Source: Panorpa germanica (Eukaryota; Arthropoda; Insecta; Mecoptera; Panorpidae). From it: a stretch of 64,000 nt of DNA. Positions 61,701 to 64,000 of this stretch are shown here, piece by piece. The notes beneath the pieces are model-generated. The model searched no databases and had not been told where the DNA came from. It saw only the letters and a program-made list of their open reading frames with translations. The stretch spans positions 23,906,001 to 23,970,000 of the forward strand of contig OY783207.1 of assembly GCA_963678705.1 (NCBI GenBank). Direction: 5' to 3'. Both the position numbers and the translations under genes were made by a program. How positions within the stretch are numbered: the first letter of the stretch is position 1; every line of letters starts with the position of its first letter.

Positions 61701-63402
61701 GACCTGGGCCTGGCACTTCACTAGGTTTTTGGTTGTTATTTTTTGTTCCAAAGGAATATTTGGGTGTAGTATCTAATTCTAATTTTTCAGGACAATATTG
61801 ACCTGGCCCGGGAACGTCACTTGGTTTTTCATGATTTGTTTTTGATCCGAATGAATATTTTGGGGTTCCATTTAAATGTATTTTTTCAGGAGCGTACTGA
61901 CCGGGCCCTAAGTACATATTTTGTTATTTATTAGTAGGAAATGTTTTATTCATGTTAATTTTAAATTTCATTTACCTGGAACTTCACTAGGTCGCTCATG
62001 AATCACTTTCGTTCCGAACGAATATTTGGGCGTTCCATTCACGTGAACTTTTTCAGGAGCATATTGGCCAGGACCTAAATTGTCAAACTCTGTCAGTTTT
62101 AAGATGGGCAATATTTAATTATGATAAAACTTGCGTTACCTGGAACATCGCTGGGTTTTTGATAATTGGTTTTTGATCCAAAAGAATATTTAGGGGTGTT
62201 GTCTAGGTTTGATTTTTCTGGGCAATAATTTCCTGGGCCTGTAAGTAAAAAAAAACAAACTCATACAAGTGGTACTATATTGTGGTATATGGATGACAAA
62301 GTTGGTTGGTAAAGTGTGATATGGAAGATGTATTTTAAAGCAATGTGTGTTTGTGTGTGTGTGAAGGAATTGCACTAAGGTTTTTGTACGTAAAAATATT
62401 TACCTGGAGTGTCACTAGGTTTCTCATGCTGAACTTTCGCTCCAAATGAATACTTAGGTGCATTATCTAATACAGTTTCCGCCTTTTCAGGACAATATTT
62501 ACCAGGACCTGTGGAACATCTCATTTATAGATTTAAAATCCTTACTAATTATAAATACAGCATTGTTATTGTTACTTACATATTGTTAGCAATAGAGTTG
62601 TTAGTAAAGCCATTGGTTAATTCTTGAAATTTGCGGAATTTGTAAATTAGCAAAGCCAAACTCATGACACCAACATGACACAAGAAAAACACAGCCGTAG
62701 ATTGTAAAACTAATAAGATTATAACAAAAACCCATGCGGATGCCAGTCAATGGTTGTGGAGATGGTGCATTCGCAAAACTCTTCAAACGCATAATGCATA
62801 CATGAAAACATGCCTTGTGTTATAAATAAATATTTCGCATCGTTATTGCCCCATCAGAGTGGAACTGGTGACCCCAAGAAAGATTTTAATATAACATACC
62901 AGTAGCAAAACAACGATAAAACAAAAAGCAGGAATTAGAAGATAGTAACGGTCAAATATAGCTTTATTAGTAAAGTAAACATATAAGAAGATGATGAGGA
63001 TTTCAAGGAAATCTCTGTGTTTGAAGTACCTGGTCCAATAAATGGTTTCCCCGCTTTTGATCGAATGCCAAAGCTGTATTTAGGAGCACTGTGTTGCGCT
63101 TTCGTCGAATTTGCTGGATCATATTCGCAAGGGCCTGGGAATATGTCCTTCACTGTGACCTTATGGCGTCCACTTAGAGTAGGCGCCGATGTTTCAATGA
63201 CACCTATAAATTATTTAAACATCGTTTATTTTACGTAATATACTTAACATCAATTGACGGTTCATATCTTTACCTTTGTTTGTTTTCCCAGTTATGTTGT
63301 AAGCGGCTGAGCCGGGCCCACTCTCACTTGATTTGGATTTGTAGCGTCCTGCGAAGCTATAAGCAGGACCTCGGTGGATTCGTGAGTCCGGGATATTTTT
63401 AC
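55657..63402 (-). CDS. STPGR/SHIPPO-repeat protein (ODF3/CIMAP-like), 5' end not resolved
   Basis: Minus-strand exons 63402-63274, 63203-63030, 62508-62404, 62238-62140, 62074-61976, 61907-58344, 58268-58167 and 56643-56393 join in constant phase. They are followed by either of two alternative last exons, 56323-56096 (75 codons plus TAA) or 55740-55657 (27 codons plus TAA). Every exon carries PGPG-x-Y motifs of the STPGR/SHIPPO repeat found in outer dense fibre 3/CIMAP proteins, microtubule-associated components of sperm flagella and cilia. The gene resembles the long repeat-rich insect members. The 3,564-bp exon alone holds 36 repeat units. Both endings carry a SFGIRHS motif (QSFGIRHSRYLG, HSFGIRHSPFLG). 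The start codon and first exon(s) lie to the right of 63402 and were not identified; they may be outside the window. Expected site: axoneme or manchette microtubules. Confidence 0.85.
57381..57401. repeat. perfect stem-loop beside a retroposon-like tail
   Basis: GGTATCACT-TCG-AGTGATACC forms a 9-bp stem with a 3-base loop. It is followed by CATGTCCCAGTAGAATAAAT and an (ACTT) run, as at the 3' end of some SINE/LINE copies. It lies in an STPGR intron. Confidence 0.35.
58344..61907 (-). repeat. 36-unit, 99-bp tandem repeat array within one exon
   Basis: Exactly 36 uninterrupted 33-codon units (3,564 bp) of the form VPGPGQYAPEKH, then E/N-(I/L)-D, PKYSFG, H-R-P-D-D and KPNQ. Unit variants alternate (EKHEIDGAPKYSFGHRPDD; EQHNLDGTPRYSFGAKLNHD), and a central block (six consecutive units with GGA- or DGP-type cores, roughly 59000-59750) is nearly homogeneous. 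No unit length varies, so frame is strictly kept. Confidence 0.95.
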
Positions 63403-63721
63403 CTAAGATATCATCAAGTTTCTTTAGCTATTCTCGAAAGGAAATAACTGAATCGAAAAATACATTTCAAAAAAATATATTTTACAATCTTTTTTTGAAA
63501 TATTTTATGTTGTAAAAAAGAATTAAGTATACTCACATTCTGGGTTAAAAGAAAAATGAAAAATGGCTTATTAGAAATTATTTTTAATTTACCTTACTTT
63601 AACTAACTTAAAATATAAAGTTAATCGAACAAATAGAAATTACGTATTATTTAAAAGAAATAGAGATAAGACAATAATTTTTTAGAGAATAATTAGAAAA
63701 CTGTCCAATCAAATCTTTTGA

Positions 63722-64000
63722 ATGGGCTTGTGTCCTATGTCTTAATTTCTATAAAAGTGTACTATATATTGATAAAGTTGGTTACTAGAACCTCAAATGT
63801 TCAATTATTTGTTAATAACTCCTTATATGTTAGGTTAGTTAATTATTAAAGGGATTCAACGTTGTACACATTCCAAGTGCATGTGACATCACAACCGCTG
63901 CCAACCTTACAGCTCATAAATCTCTGATATATGTATTTACATATCAAAATATCAAATATTATTTACAGCTATTTTAAGGAACAATAAAATTTCAATATTA
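63722..64000 (-). mobile_element. family B MITE, copy 7, cut by window edge
   Basis: Begins ATGGGCTTGTGTCCTATGTC like copies 2 and 5 and matches their first 280 bp, with one short deletion near 63830, then leaves the window. Confidence 0.85.

Noticed and set aside
58344..61907. CRISPR-like regular array
   Set aside because: Units are contiguous 99-bp coding repeats without unique spacers, in a eukaryotic exon.
1..64000. tRNA or rRNA genes
   Set aside because: No convincing A/B-box pairs, cloverleaf or rRNA-like sequence were seen on reading; a dedicated scan was not possible.

Overview
This 64-kb window is AT-rich eukaryotic nuclear DNA with short GT-AG introns, often 65-100 bp. It comes from an insect, probably a lepidopteran. 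The evidence is a beaten-path (beat) immunoglobulin gene, a degraded Jockey-type non-LTR retrotransposon, dense miniature inverted-repeat transposons and compact multi-exon genes. The order is inferred from texture, not proven. No prokaryotic features, CRISPR arrays, rRNA or tRNA genes were seen.

Region 1-8 kb. The first coding exon of mini spindles (msps/XMAP215/CKAP5) lies on the minus strand at the left edge. It is followed head-to-head by an eight-exon TTC30/IFT70 gene (plus) whose N-terminal third is not where it should be. Beyond it lies an intact, intronless 958-codon reading frame resembling the C-terminal part of msps, from the end of TOG4 through TOG5 and the C-terminus. It looks like a partial retrocopy or diverged paralogue close to its parent. 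Region 9-20 kb. An uncharacterised three-exon membrane protein (minus) is divergently paired with a 13-exon, about 1,611-residue protein (plus) that has an RS-rich, lysine-rich body and a ZNF106-like C-terminal WD40 domain. A six-exon claudin/calcium-channel-gamma-like four-TM gene (minus) follows; most of one of its introns is a MITE.

Region 20-42 kb is gene-poor. It holds seven-copy family B MITEs (terminal GGGCTTGTGTCC; the seventh copy is at the right window edge), a second MITE family (A), a hAT-like short element, a composite tandem/inverted-repeat block with about 145-bp monomers, CRE-type promoter motifs and two tiny exons that may begin a long-intron gene. A small two-exon gene (minus, about 70 residues) has a family B MITE in its intron. 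Region 42-48 kb has an orphan 144-residue ORF (plus) and two minus-strand, intronless-CDS proteins of 268 and 272 residues. These match only the N-terminal cullin repeats and lack the cullin-homology/RBX-binding and neddylation region.

Region 48-64 kb holds a six-exon beat-family gene (minus) with antisense LINE debris in an intron, then a STPGR/SHIPPO (ODF3/CIMAP-like) gene (minus). One exon of that gene is exactly 36 copies of a 33-residue (99-bp) PGPGQY repeat, and it has two alternative last exons that look like duplicates. Several genes (TTC30, the STPGR protein, msps and its paralogue) belong to families that act on microtubules or axonemes, but there is no sign that they form one functional unit. 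The most noteworthy items are the truncated cullin pair, the msps-like partial gene, the STPGR array and the TTC30/msps arrangement.
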